From Ciona savignyi (taxonomy: Eukaryota; Chordata; Ascidiacea; Phlebobranchia; Cionidae): a stretch of 64,000 bases of DNA. The notes under the pieces are model-generated. The model was not told the DNA's origin. It ran no database searches and worked only from the letters and a program-made list of their open reading frames with translations. The stretch lies in contig CH000872.1 in the NCBI GenBank assembly GCA_000149265.1, forward strand, positions 62,449 through 126,448, given 5' to 3'. A program made the translations under genes and the position numbers. Shown here one piece after another: positions 25,701 through 40,700 of this stretch (positions are counted from its first letter, which is position 1; the number at the start of each line of letters is the position of its first letter).

Positions 25701-28700
25701 GACTTGTTAAATATAAATTTGACCAACAGTATCTGTGGAAGAACCTTTGGGAGAACAGTTCCAACACAGAATGGTTAACCCGAAGCCCGGAGAATTACTC
25801 GAAGAAACTTATATCGTCAAAGATCCGCTCGGGAGGTAAGAACAAGTACAGCTGATATGAGTTAATACTTTCTTTAGTTTGCTGCTTTATCTACGGATAT
25901 TCCACAGTCAGTTGCTGAAGTTGTTATCTGTTATATAAAGTTAAGGAATGCAGCTTCGTATAGATTTCCTCCCTTCCATTTTAGTGGTCGGTTTGGCAAA
26001 GTATGGTTGGTCGAGGACAAGCAAACCGGAAAAAGGTTTGCGGCGAAACAATGCGCTTGCAGAAGACCCAGTCAGCGCAAGGAATTCGAGATGGAAATCG
26101 AACTAATGAACGCATTGGACCACCCGAAACTGCTACAGCTATATGAAGCGTTTTTCGGCAAGAATGACGTTACATTTATTTTAGAATTGTAAGTAAGATG
26201 GCCGTTTCTACTATTTAATCTGACAAGGTAATCTGACGATTTTCTGTGTTAATAACCCCATGGCGTTTTTCAATTCACGAGCAAAAACATAAATATAATA
26301 TCGCTTAGCATATATTACACGACCGTCGATTATGATATCTTTTATAGCAGTCGTTTTTAACCTCACATTTTATTACAACCTTATTATTGAACGCAAGTTT
26401 ATTACAATGTTACAAACAGCAAGGGCGTCGGCAAACAGTTGTCGTGAATAGGATTTATCGGTTGAACAAACGACCTTTGTTATCGTTTTACGGTTGGTGA
26501 CATTTCGACTTTAAACTGGAAATCAACAAACGCGTTTGGTATGTACCGCGAGCTTAACACTTGGCTCTGAACTGAACCTTGAAATGCAAATAAAATCGTT
26601 TCCAACGCTTTGTTGAATTAATTGCGCCGCACATCAAACACTCAAAACGCAAATAAAAAGGTAAATACATATTACAAATATTACAAAAACGTGGAAAAAA
26701 CTAATGGGAAGATGATTTGAACACACGGTAGTTATGCAATGGGGATAGCTAGTTGTCTGATCAGAGTATTTTGCAGTTTAGTTCTATTAATACCATGTAG
26801 CAGCAGAATTTGCTTTGGTATCATGCAGCTGTGCGCCTTGTCTAGACTGATGAAACCGTTTCCCGTCCGAATGTAACGTTGAAACCCTTCGTCCACTGTT
26901 GGGCTGGAATAATCTTGCGCGGATACCAATTATATGTTTTTTAGATTCATTTTGTAATTTCTAATTTAGCTTTGCCATATTTTATCAATTAAAACCCCGC
27001 GATATGCTATTTACAACTTGTAATATCATATTTTGAGGTCACTCTGAAATACGAACGTTTGTTTCTTAATGTAATCAAAATTTCACTTATAAAAATTGTC
27101 ACATGTTGATTTAATGTGTTTAACGTATTTCCCAGAGTCACTGGTGGGGAGCTGTTTGACAGAATTGCAGATGAAGCTTTTGACCTCACGGAAACACTAG
27201 CTGTGAAGTATATCAGGCAGATATGTGAGGCTGTTAGCTACATGCACAACAAGATGATTTTGCACCTTGATTTAAAGGTATTTTAATCAACTATGTGTTT
27301 TGGAATTAAAACTGCTGTAGTAGTAATAAAATAAATTCTACTGAAAAAATCTTTAATAAAATAATTTTGCCCTACTGACACAAAATAAAGCCCAACTGAC
27401 GCATAATTATTGATAACTCCCCTGGCTGCTTTCCAGTATAGATAACATTTTCCCTTTCATTCAACCTATGCTATCCTATTATGAACAAACATTGTATTGG
27501 AATTCGGCTCCCACCGCAACTTCTAAGCGTAGCCACTTTGTTTCACGCCACCGCTTAGGATGGATATTTATTTTATCCACGTGGGTGAAACAATTTCCAC
27601 GTGCCCACCGTCGGGTTGTCAAAATCCTACAGTATGTATGTATATATAGATAGGGTGGAGAAATCGTCTCAATTTTAGCAAGGCTTCTTTAACGTTTTGT
27701 AAAATATTAAGGTTAAGGTGTGGCCTGTCAAATATATTGCTATTTATGACCACCCGAAGCACAACCCTGTCCAGTAAACCAAACTGCATGGATCATGTAT
27801 TCCAATTTCAATTTTTTATTTCCTTTCAGCCGGAAAATATCTTGTGCGTATCGCCGGATCGTTTGGATTCAATCAAGATTATTGACTTTGGATTTGCGAG
27901 GCGTTATACCCCCAACACTCCCCTCAAAATTATGTTTGGCACTCCAGAGTTTGTGGCTCCCGAGGTCGTGAATTTCGACCCATTGGGCAAGGGTACGGAT
28001 ATGTGGAGCATTGGAGTTGTGACTTATGTTCTGTAAGTTATCAGTGTACTATATTATATAATGGAATATTTATGTTTATGTTCAGGAACCGACAACGACT
28101 TAACAAGTGTAATACATAGGCCCTTTTTAAAGACATTTACCAAACCCAATTAAATCTTATGTATTGATTAAGCTGCTAAAACAATTTATTTAGGTAAAAT
28201 AATTTTATTTGCTAAGATCTGTCCAGAAGGATTTTGTTAGTACAATTCGTTGTTTCCGCATTTAAGTGATAATTTTGTTCCAGAATCATTTCAAATGCGT
28301 TTACAACAAATTGTCATTTCATAGACTATCAGGTTTATCTCCGTTCATGGGGGACGATGAACAGGAGACGTTGTCGAATGTCACTGCGTGTGAGGTGGAC
28401 TTTGATGACGATTCATTTGAAGATGTCAGCGAAGAGGCAAAGGACTTCATCTGTCAACTGCTCAGTATAAGGGAGAGGTGGGAGTTTTAGACTTTATTAC
28501 CAGTGTCGGGATAAAATATTTTTTATGAATGGAAGAACGAAAAATGTATCCACAATTGTTTATCCCTACAGCAAGTTAATTACTATAACTTTTTGATTAG
28601 CAAAATCGAGGCACTGTTCATTAAACACCAAGTACAATATCGCAACTTCACAAAAAGTTAGCTAAAGATCGATTCAAATATCTGTCTAGTTATAAATGTC

Positions 28701-31700
28701 AACCTCTCTTAACCCATTCATCACCATTCCTTGGATTTACAGCAAACGGCCGGGATGCGATCAATGTTTGAAACACACCTGGCTGAGCAAGCCAGATTCT
28801 CACAGGAAAAGTCTATCAGCTGCGGTGGTTAACTTGAAGAAATTTGTGGCAAGAAGGAAATGGGTGGTACATAAGTTGTTTCAATATATATTTGCATTAG
28901 TTCTACTGTTATCGCTGATTATGATATTGCAATATATACATAATTAGGATTTAGATCATGTGATCCGACAGGTGTGTAATGTCTTGGTCTTTTACTGGAC
29001 ATCATACCCTGCTATAACGATATTGGGTTTTCCAATTTGAAATAATACTATAACGAATTGACGAGGCTTATGATTTGTTAAAAGCTAGCTATATTTACCT
29101 GATATGTGCTCTTTTATCAATAATTAACTGAAGCAAAATGGATGTGTTTTATGTTGACCAAGTTGTATGATCGTCATTCCTTATTTAGTTTTTTTGGCCA
29201 ATTTTTCACTGCCGACTTACGAAAAGTGTGGTTTATGTTACCACCATTAAAAAAATACACCGGGCTTGTATGCATTGACAATAGTCGGTTACCTTGCACC
29301 CACAGTCAGGATACCTGAGCTATTATTGTGTGTTGTGCAGAATGTAAAACGTTCGTTTAGTTTAGTAACAAGTATATCAAATGGATTTAGGCAAGAACCT
29401 TGCCCAGAGACACTTACCGATCAGCCATCAACGTATGTGCAACTCTTCGGACGCACCAACTATTCGTTCAGACAATTTACAGCATTGTGACTTTTAGTTG
29501 TGAAGCAATTTACATTATTATTGGTTATAAACTAAAATTTGTATACGTGATATTACAAAGCTATGTAGTATCAAACCCAGTATCTAACACAGCCAATTCT
29601 ATAGAGATCTATCAATGCGGTGCGTGCCATGACGAGGTTGCAGGCTGGACTCAAGAAAAATGATGGCGCAACATTCAGCAAATGATATTTCAATCGATTT
29701 ATTCTTTTACAAACTATTTCGACTTTATGTGAACAATCAATTTCGACCTTTAATGAAGCTGTTTATTTACTAATTATTTTAAATTATTTTTTATGCCATT
29801 AATATTTGAAACAAAATTTTGATTTTTTTTGCTGAGAGGTACGATAATTTCATTTAATGGCATGTAACAAAATTAACAAAAACTTTTTAATTGACCTGTT
29901 GGATATTTTTGTATTACTCAATATGTGTACAGTTTTACCTTGAAATTGTTTCTTTAATAAAATGCATTATTAAAACTTGTTTTTGAGAACGCTTGCTTTA
30001 CTTCATACAGACAATGAGTGCGATTATTGTTTTTCTTCTACAAAGGAAACGTTGTTTTTTTCATTGTTTGCAATCAAGTAATTCTAACTTGAACGACCAT
30101 TGCAACAGGTGAACAACTGACGTCATTGCACCACGGGGCAGAGCACGATTATCTTTCCTACAGTGATACACCTGAGCAGGTTTGTTTTAATTTAAGTGTG
30201 GTAGTGATAAACGTTATTTGAAAAAGCGCTGATAAATTGCATTAGCTACCAAACCAGTAACATGATACATGTACTTTTGTTTCTGCAAGCTATGACGGGT
30301 GCTTGTGTATTTAAATAAAATTTGTTTTCTAAAAGAAGTATATTTTTTTTATTTAAAACCAACCTGATATAAAAATAGGACACATAGTATTTTGTATTGT
30401 CATTTACCTATATAAGTAGTAGGACACAATACGGTCAGGGGTATCCTTTAGCAAGTCACTAAGCTAACGTGTCTTGAACGGAGTTGCTTAATGGGTTAAA
30501 CTAAATCAAAATAAATATCTTAAAATATGTAAAATTTATTATCTACGTTAAACCATATGCTAGGCACAGGATAATTCAACGATTTCCTCTACTACATATC
30601 AAAACAACAAAAAATATAATCGTTTTAAAAAAAAAATATTTAAAAATTAATTAATATCCGATATTACTTATGAAATATAATACTCCCATAACAATGATAC
30701 ATTAACAAAGTATATTGTATGCTTTAAGAAAAAAAACTTTCTCTCATATCCCTTAATAAAATTAGTATTTTTTTAAATGTTAATCAGATTTTCTTAAAAT
30801 TTATTGTTTGTATGTGAAATAGTCGTCGATTTTATTTCAAGGTTTACATTTAAAACTATTTTAATTGCTAAACGTAAGAAAATTTAAAAATCATAAGACA
30901 GACCACATGTTCTTCATAACAATAAATACTAAAAGTAACTTAATATTACCTTGAATAGTCGGAATCTTTCATGTATTTAAAATAGTATCCTGAATATTTC
31001 AGCACGGTTCGGTAAATTTTTACTTTTGATTAGAAATTGCGTTCTGGTTGGACCTGAAGCCCAAAGTTGTCCCGTAAACTTGAATTGGTTTTGAACAGGA
31101 TGCTCTTGGCCGCTCTCTGGTGGATTATTTGAGGAACAAAACGAAAACTCTCCCGGAGCATCATAGACATCGCATTTCATTTTCCGAAAACTATGACTCA
31201 ACAGATGAATCAGCAAGTTTAAAAGAGGACAGGTCAACGACTTTTGTTTGAGTTTTTTTAGCACTCGTATTAAGTTGGTTACCTAGCTCACCAAGAATAA
31301 GGATTTGCCGAACATCCAACAAAGATATTTAGTAGAAAGCGAACATATGCTCTAAAGATATTTATGTCGTACAAATTACTGTATAACGAACATATGGCTC
31401 TGTTAACGAATGTTATTTTAATCTTCCTATTTTACAACAGTCCAACATCAGATGATTATGACATCACAAGAAGATTTTCAATCATCTCATTCAGCAGTGT
31501 TTCATCAGCAGCTTACGTCACCGCCGATGAAGGGGGATCTGAAAGTAAATTGTGATGTCATAATATAAGTGTCGTAATAACTGGAGTCCTAATTGTTTTA
31601 AGGATTTGGAAACTTCGTCATTTCTTTGAATAAATTTCTAATGTATTATCGAGTAAATCGTTGTAGGATCACATTAAATTCTTTAGTTATTTTTCAATGG

Positions 31701-34700
31701 CGGTTGTTTAAAATTAACACGTAAAAAAATTTTGTACGGTGTACTTTGAAATTTTAGGTGTCGAAAATTCTAAAAGTCTTATAATTGATCAAACCCAGAC
31801 AACCTTAATTAAAACACAATAATTTAATCATGTGTTAATTATACATTCCTGCAGCTACATTAGACTACTACTCCCCGAATGAGGATAGATTTTCCGCTGA
31901 AGACTTCTTTAGTCCCGACTCGGAGCAATATTTATCTCCAGCGTAAGTCAACATCGAGGGTGACACTATTCCGTCTAAGTCGTAAGACATTCTAGGTTGA
32001 CGGATTTTAACTGTCGCATGGAACTGGATAACTAGATTTTGCTTACGTATGAGTAAATGGTTAATATACGATAGCATTTGGACCGAAAGTTTACTGAATA
32101 TCGGCACACTGGCTTTTCCTGGTGGGTGCGTTCTTTCACGCGTCGAAACGATAAGTAAGAGGGTAGTGGGATAGAAACCAGTTGTCCGCTAGTCGATTTT
32201 ATTCTCAGGTAATGGACTTTTAAGTGTACCCAGTAATATGTTAGGTTACCGTATAATTCACTCGGATTAACATCTATGATACTTCTATGTGATCTACAGC
32301 CTTTTCTTTAAACATTCCAAATTAGTAATTGTTGCAGAAGTTATGACGTAACAATGTTAATTCTTCCAGTGAATCGCAAATCCGCAATGGCAGACCTCTT
32401 GCGCCAACTACTGATGACGCATTATTTTTTCCACGACCTTCGACGAAACAATCAAACCCGATAACGCCATTAAACCCCATGACGTCATCATTTCAGATCA
32501 CCGCTTTCGATACAATTGACAATATAAGTGTGAGTTTACTATCGTATTCCAGTATGTTTTTCGTTCACTTAACAAAAAGAAGGAAAATAGTATTTTTATG
32601 TGTCATATAATGAAAATTTAAATTTATAGAAAATTATGTAACAATTTATCGGGATTTAAAACTGCCTTGGTCTTACCAGTCTTCATCAGATGAGCTCTTG
32701 ACAGCAGATAGTGGAGGGGAAACCCCTGTTCCGCAACTTGATAGCGACCGTGAGGATGATTTCATAAGCCCACCATTGTTTGTTGTAAGTATCTCGTCAT
32801 TGGGAATATTTTTGAATCGAATACAACAATTTATAGTTGCGTGATGAAGTATCCAAATAAGTTAAATTCTTAATTTTCCAATTGAATAAATTACTTTATT
32901 TTCATTGATCTTACTTTTTTTTTCTGGCCTTAGTTTCGAACTCAGGGTGGGCTCATTGCTAAGACCGTTTTTTTGTTTTGTAAGTATGTATTGGTCTCGT
33001 TAACCATTCGGCCACACGACCGTACACATAATTCAGATAAACGTGAGTGACGTGGTAGCGTCAATCGGCAGCGACGCCCAGTTGTCATGCACAGTGACTT
33101 GCCACCCAGCTCCAGAGGTGACTTGGTATAAGAACAACACAAAAGTACCAAAAATGGGAAATCGGTTTAAAACTGAGATCAACCAGGATGAACAGAATTC
33201 CAATTGGTGAGTCAATAAGCTTCTTTTTGCTACTCGTTTAACAAATATCGGATAGATGTAAATAAAAATTAGAAATTTGTTTGCAGAAGTTGAAGTAAAT
33301 TCACCCCAAACCATGTTTATTCAGGTTCCATACAAGTCTAAGCATAACGGAAGTGCAGCCAACTGATCAAGGGGAATATATGGTTACAATCTCCAATTCT
33401 TATGGAAACTCATTCTCAACTGGCAGACTCAATATAAATTCTCTTAAACAAGCAACTTCTTCAAATGACTTGGTATTGGAAACGGTAAATTCGTATAGAA
33501 TAATGAGCTTTTAATTACTTTATATATCTAAGTAGTTGCGCGTCCTATTATCAGCGGATAGGTCGTTATATTGAAACCAGGGACAAGGCACCTTTATGCT
33601 TCACATAGGTATATAATGGATGTGAAGTAGGTATTGTTAATACATTGTGGCAATGTCTTCGTCCTATTCAACGCACAGCAGCACTTACAAACCGGCCGTG
33701 AGTACTAGGTATATATACCGAATGCGTGTGCTTTAACGCGTCATGCATTATCCCTGAGCACTAGTCAGTGAACAACATTGTTACAAATGTTATCATTAAA
33801 ACACATTTATTTTTATTAACAGGGGTTCACAACAGCCAAGTATGAACTTCTAAGAGAAATAACCCCAAGTGTAAAGTACAGGTCTGTGATTGTGACTTTG
33901 TAGCATAAGGCATCAATAATAATTAAGTCCTGCTACTCATGAAGGTTTAAGCATTTGATGACATGCTGGGAATTAATTAGTTATTTCGTTCCTACTAAGA
34001 ATCAGTTGTAAACTATACTTTTTATTAATGTATAAGAAGTGATATAACAACATTCCTTAGATTCATATATAGTAGATATTCTAGTCAACCAAAGGTTGCA
34101 CCCCACAGTAATTTGGTATTATAGCTACCTTGAAAATAATAATCTTGATATCTCCTACTTTACAGTGCACCCAAGAATCAGGTGGCCAAAGCAAAGTCTA
34201 AGGTATGAGGAAGTATGTTGGCTTGGTAATAGAAACGTTTATTGACCATTTTTTTAATCAATATTCCCGCATTGAAATACAAAATTAGTTGATTTAGTCA
34301 ATGAAAATCACTTTAGTATGGCAACAACAGCAAGAAAAATAAAATAAAATCATTGAAATGTTTTAATCAGGGTTTCATGAAGACACTAATATTGGAAATT
34401 CTTACATATTGCCCTAAGCGTGTTGGTAATAGTTCAACCATAACCTATATAGCTTGTACCATTAATATAGTTTGTGGTAAATTTACATTTCAGGTGGTTC
34501 CCCCTTGTTTTGATGACATCATGGAGGATGTTGAATGTAATGTCGGTGACTCAGCTAGTTTTAATGTAATAGTTTTGGGGAACCCCCAACCAGTGGTGTC
34601 ATGGTATAAAGATGATGTGTTGATAGACGAATCCAAGATAACAAGGTTTGAATTAAATATTAAAGCACTTTTGGGAAAGGAGTTACGGATTGTTGTTTGT

Positions 34701-37700
34701 TTTTTCATTTTTGACCCCACGCAAAAACTGCAAGTAAGGTGTATTATAACCGTAAAGTCCTTTAGCAATTCTAAAAATATTAAATATTTGTGTTTTTTTA
34801 AACGGGTTTCAACACTTAGCTTTATACGGGTCGCCAACTGGCAATTATCTATATTCATTAAATTTGATTGCGTTTTCAGTAAAAGAACTTATAAAACTAA
34901 TTAATATAAAAAAAACATTATAATAATAAACCACCCACGGGTTTCAAGTGCTCCAGTGTACAATTCTCCGTCCTCACAATATATGAAGCACAACCAGAAA
35001 ATATCAGTAAATACATGTCTGTGGCGAATATGTATAGAGGAACGGCAAATGTACTTTTGTTGTCAACCTGGTGTTGTTATCATTTTTAACCCCACGTTTT
35101 ATGCACGTATTTCTGTGCTTTTTTTTGTGTTTTTTCACCATGGAAATCAGTCACAACACATTTTTTGTAGAATTGATGACGGGGACAATCACTCCATTGT
35201 CATCAACAATATCACGGCTGACCGAGCAGGCGTTTACTCATGCGTGGCGTCGAGTGAAGGAGGTCATGTGACCTGCAAAGCGGAATTATTGGTGAAGCTT
35301 GCTTGTAATTGGTCGGATTCTTCTTCTGATGATTCACAACAAATTTCAAATCAACGAATCAGAGGTGAATGTTAAACCGTTATATTTTGCCGTGGCAATA
35401 CGATTGCAAAAGGCTACATTGAGCAAAGTTAAATTTATCCATGTAAAAAGTACATTTGCAACATGTTGATTATTATACATGTTATTTGCTCGAGTGAAAA
35501 ATGCACTGCTGCAAATTTCCCTAATTAATATATTTAAACACATGGTTGTTTGTTACTTTTGTCATTTCTGATAATTATTTGGCTGGCGGAAAGTCTCTTA
35601 TACATAGGCCCCTTAGGTTTAATGCACTCTAAATACCACTTAACCAATACACTTTGTACCAGACACGTACAGGTTTGTGGGGGTGATAGGGCGAGGTGCA
35701 TTTTCCGTGATCAAGCGAGCGATTCAAATCTCAACTGGTCAGGAGGTGGCAGCAAAGTTCGTGCAAAGAAAACATAGAAATGATAAATTGGCTCAGAATG
35801 AAATCGAGTTTTTAACAAAGTAAGTCATCATTATAGAAGCTGTTTTAAGTTTTCTTAATAGGTTGAAAATTTACAATATATTCAAATTTGTCACAACTTA
35901 ATGATGTTAATTTGACCATACTGACTTGTGGTTCTTATATATTAATCTTGTACAACGTCTAGACATGAGTTATGGTGTTAATTAAAATATTTGTAATTTA
36001 AATCGATCCATGATCAATCAATCTACAAAATAAAAAACGATGACTGTATTTTAGAGCAAATATTGTTTTGGGGCTGATATCTTAAGAAAACATGTATAAA
36101 TCCCGGCCCGATGGTCTAGCGGTTCAGTGCGTGGCCTTTCAATCGAAAGGTTGTAGGTGCGAAACTGGTCGCTAGCTAGTCGGTCGTGTCCTTGGGCAAG
36201 GCATTTTACGGACATTGCCTGAACCCAGCGGATTAATGGGTTCTACTAAATTGAAGGAACGTGTCTATCATATACAACACACTGCAATAGCTCCGGTAAC
36301 CCAACGGTGGGCGCGAGGTGATCTGACGATTTCCCGTGTGTTAACCCCCTAGGTTTTCCCATTCACGGGGATAAACATGAATATCCTATCGTATCCTAAT
36401 TCTCTCAACATATTAAAGAAGTGTTAGGGGTATAAAATAAATCAAAAAATATAAACATATTAATAAAATAACCCAGTTTATCCTGAGAAAATGCCACATA
36501 ATAGAAGAATACTAGGTACTTTACAAATTAAAACGAACATAATTTAACACAAAATGTTAAGCAAACCAAACATGTGATCATCTTCAAATCGTCATAATCC
36601 GTTTTACTTGTAAAACTCAATATTACAATTATTCATATTACCAGTACATGTGAGCAAAACAATGGGAACTTAGTAACCCAATATACTTTTGCTTGTAGAA
36701 ACAAACGATATACACAATATATACTTATGAACTTAACGTTTATGTTTTGAAAAGAAATAGCGGCCAGTCAAATAAATTCTACAAACGGTGTTGGTCAACG
36801 CGTGTTTTTATTCCCATAATTGATATAATTCGGGTGGTAGTTGGCGAAGGGGTAGGATTATATTGAGTCATTACTCAGTTGCTGTTTTGTGAAAAACATT
36901 TCAAAATAAACAAACGGTTCGATATTCAAGTGAATGAATCATTTCTCCACTAGAGTGCAGCATCCCCACATCGTGAAGTTCCATGAAAGTTTCACAACAT
37001 CTAGTCACGTGATCATCGTCACCGAAATCCTCTCAATTGAATTGTTTGAGTTCTTTGTGATGTCAGAGTCGTTTTGTGAAGCAATGGTACGTTAGAAACA
37101 TATTGTGGCAGAATGGTACGGGGTTTGGGATTATTTCTCTTGCTCATGAGAGTTCTGAAATGTATAATAATAATCCCACACACTGTAATAGCTCTAACAA
37201 CCTTAGACTGATTATTACACACTTGTATTATACCACTATAGGTATCGAAATACATTGGTGAACTGTGCAAAGGACTCTCCTACCTTCACAAGAACAACAT
37301 TGTCCACCTGGATGTAAAACCAGAGAACATTTTGGTGACGAGTGGTGAAAGCCAACTGAAATTGGTTAACTTTGGGAGTGCGAAAGAAGTAGTAAAGGTT
37401 GGATGAATAATTTCGAAATTGTGTTTATTATATTCGTATTATAATATAAATTGGATAGTTAATATTCTGTGCGTTTGGTTGTTATCTATTGATATGTGTT
37501 GTATACTGGCTAGGAAGAATTCTCACCTGGAAATAAATTGTTTAATTCAACATACACCTGAGCGAGCAGTTTTGTACGCCATGTTGTAATGTTAGATGGT
37601 TATTAGTCAATTATGTTGTTTTAATTTAAATTAATATTCTTTTATTCTATGTATATCTTCCTCCTAGGGTAGTAACGTCCATTGGGACCACGGAACCCCT

Positions 37701-40700
37701 GATTTCGTATCTCCCGAGGTTGTGAATTCAGAATGCGTAACAAGTGCTACTGATATGTGGAGTGTGGGTATCATATCATATCTCGCTCTAACTGGACTTT
37801 CCCCATTTGCAGGAGAAACGTGAGTTTGATCTTTTTATAGCTGTCTATTTGTTAATTTTTTCATGTAATTACAAACATTATTTTTGCTGACTTTAAGTAT
37901 TTGGTCTATTATTCAGACGAGTTCACTTAAGTTCTAAAATTCCTTTACAAAAACATTGGTTTAGGCGTCAAATAGAATTATGAGTACCCGGATATCTCAC
38001 AGATATATTGTTAATGATTATTCCTATTTGAATATGCGCAATTATTAAAGATTATATAATTTCCATTCATTTCAGAGACCAGAAAACTTTGTTTAGAATC
38101 CGGGATTTTGATTTTCGCCCCAAAGTTTTGTCCTCTGTTTCGGAATCAGCTAAACAATTCATCACACGTCTTATTGTTATGTCACAAGAATCTCGAATGT
38201 CTGCTGATGATGCAATAATGCATAATTGGATGACAACAACGGAAGCGACAAAACTTCCAACCGATAAATTAAAATACTTTCAATCGAAACGTAAATGGCA
38301 GGTAATGCATCAATGTTTCATGGATTAATAATTCAAATTAACATTTTAATTTTAAACAAAATTAGTAAAATGTGTTTTGTGCAATTTTGCTTGTATCGCA
38401 CATTTCGAGCAAAAGTAATTAACTGATCAGGTAGAAACGTTCGGAAAATTTTGAACAGAATTCCGAGGTGTGGTTGCATTATGTGTTGTTGAAGATAGCT
38501 TATGGGATTTTACACAACTCCCGAAGTTGAAAAACCTTGCTCGTATTGACAGACATGTGTACTGGGCGCTCTTTTCTAAATATGGTTTTATAATACTGAT
38601 GGTTAATACGTGGTATACGCTTTATATTGCATTACTTCGGTTATCGTTCAAAGAAGGGGTTTGCACACTTTTTGAATCAGGGGCCAAAATTATTTAATTC
38701 TTAAATGGTGTGCTAAGTAATCAAACCGCCACTCCCATTTATTTTGTCAAAGTTAATAAAAATCATTAGGTAAAAAAATACGGTACATTACTGGTTAAAC
38801 AGTAGGCTGTTGCGTCAAGCGACGCACAAATATAGCTGTGACATAACTATTTAGTAATGCGATCACATCCGGCGGGTCGGATTTGGCCGCGGGCAGTAGT
38901 TTCCCCATGTCTGGTATAAAACTTACGCTCTCACAATTTGATTAGCTTTAAACGCTTACCATTTTTAAATAATGTTACATCTTTTAAAATTATCTCATTA
39001 TCCACGATAATGCGGTTGGTTTCGAAATATCACCCATATGAGTATTATACCGCAATGTCTGTCTGCATTAACTATCTGGATATGATTTAAACATATTTTA
39101 TTTACAGCGATCTTTGCTTACCGGACGGTCGACTCTAACAATGCGTTCTATTTCGTCATTGTTGCTTGGGGAATTTGATTCAACATCATTGGCTGTTCCA
39201 CGTCACGTGATCGATGACGTAAGTTCCTCGACTACCGTAACGGAATCCGAAGATGATGATTTCGTTGTTTCCAAGCAACAACCCCTAGTGGGTGAGATGT
39301 ACTCAGTAAATTTTAATCATTAAGATTCCTGTAGAACTAAACCATAAGACTATAATATGTCAACTACATCGGACATAATCAAGTTTTCGGTTTTCATCTG
39401 GATTTATTCTGGTTTACCTGGACTTTAAACACTCGAAATTTCCTGCTTTTGGTAACCAATACGCAATACCTACCTTGGGCTAAATTCTTAAAAAAATTTA
39501 AATTATGTTCTCGATCTGTTCCAGTGCCCAATAGCAATAGATCTAATTGTTCCAGGAAAAGTTGCTCAAACTCAGCTATATCTCCCTGCAGTGCAACAGC
39601 ACGTTTTACTAAATTGAGAACTTGATTTTGATAGTATTAATGCTTACTTCCTTTAATTAAACTTAACCAATAATCATCCAAATTATCCAACTTTAACAGC
39701 AATCCTTGAACCCAACCCCGGTCGTGCAGATCCACGTATCCAGCCCAATTACATCTCCGGCACGGGAGAGGCGGGAAATGTTCAAATCCAGAAGCTTCAG
39801 CGGTTCCATGGAACGCCCGTTGCAGCTTAGTGATAAACAAGGTGATAATTATCTGGGCTGAAGTATCCGCATTGTAAAAAGGGTTGTTTTATTAGTTGTT
39901 AGAGATGTTTGAAATAATCCTGTTATCGTCAGATTTTGCTGTGCCGACCTTTGATTCACCTCAGTTGTTAGAGGGGATATTGCATTTAATTTATAATGCC
40001 CTTATGTTATTTTGAATCTGTTACTCTAACGGGTTTAATTGATGTTTAGTAAGTGCCTTGCTCAAGTACACAACTCACTAAATCAGTGACGGGTTTTGAT
40101 TAATTAATCTTTCGTCTAAAAATTGATGTTTTTACCAAATAAGCTTATTAAGAGGACTATTTGATACCATGATTTCGTGTACATCTTGACAAATAAACAA
40201 TCAACGTGTGGGTGGTGTATTGTGTAATTAAAGTTACAACAAAATCTCTAAGAATGCAATATTTATGAACTACACTTATGGGCATTTGGCGAATGTTTCG
40301 TTTCTGGCGCAAATAATAGACCGAATAATTAGAAAATACTGGCATTAAGGAACACATGGCAATCCGTTAAATACGTTTAGTTTATATTGTGGGAGTTCAC
40401 CATGCTTATTGATGATAATCGCGATTATCCCGATACGTGACATGCGATTTCCGATACTTTTGTACAAGTATCGTTGCAGAGCTTATTCAAACACACCAAT
40501 ATAAAGACATTTCCCAAACATGTTGATAAATTATTTCAACTATTTTAACAGACCCAGCCATTAATGTCAAACAAAATGAAAGATCAACTAAAGGTGCTCA
40601 GTTAAACTTGCTCACAATTAGTAAGAAGGTAAGAGACAAATTGTTAGTTTAATGTTAATAAGCAAGTTATATCACATCCTGAATTACGTTATATCTTAAT

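Noticed and set aside
34646..34904. Continuation of the Ig frame past 34645
   Set aside because: Reading through the donor gives hydrophobic, AT-driven sequence. Splicing to 35171 completes the Ig domain in phase.
36102..36180. Possible tRNA gene
   Set aside because: It has tRNA-like boxes but lacks a proper cloverleaf and is repeated with a common 3' body, so it is a SINE head.
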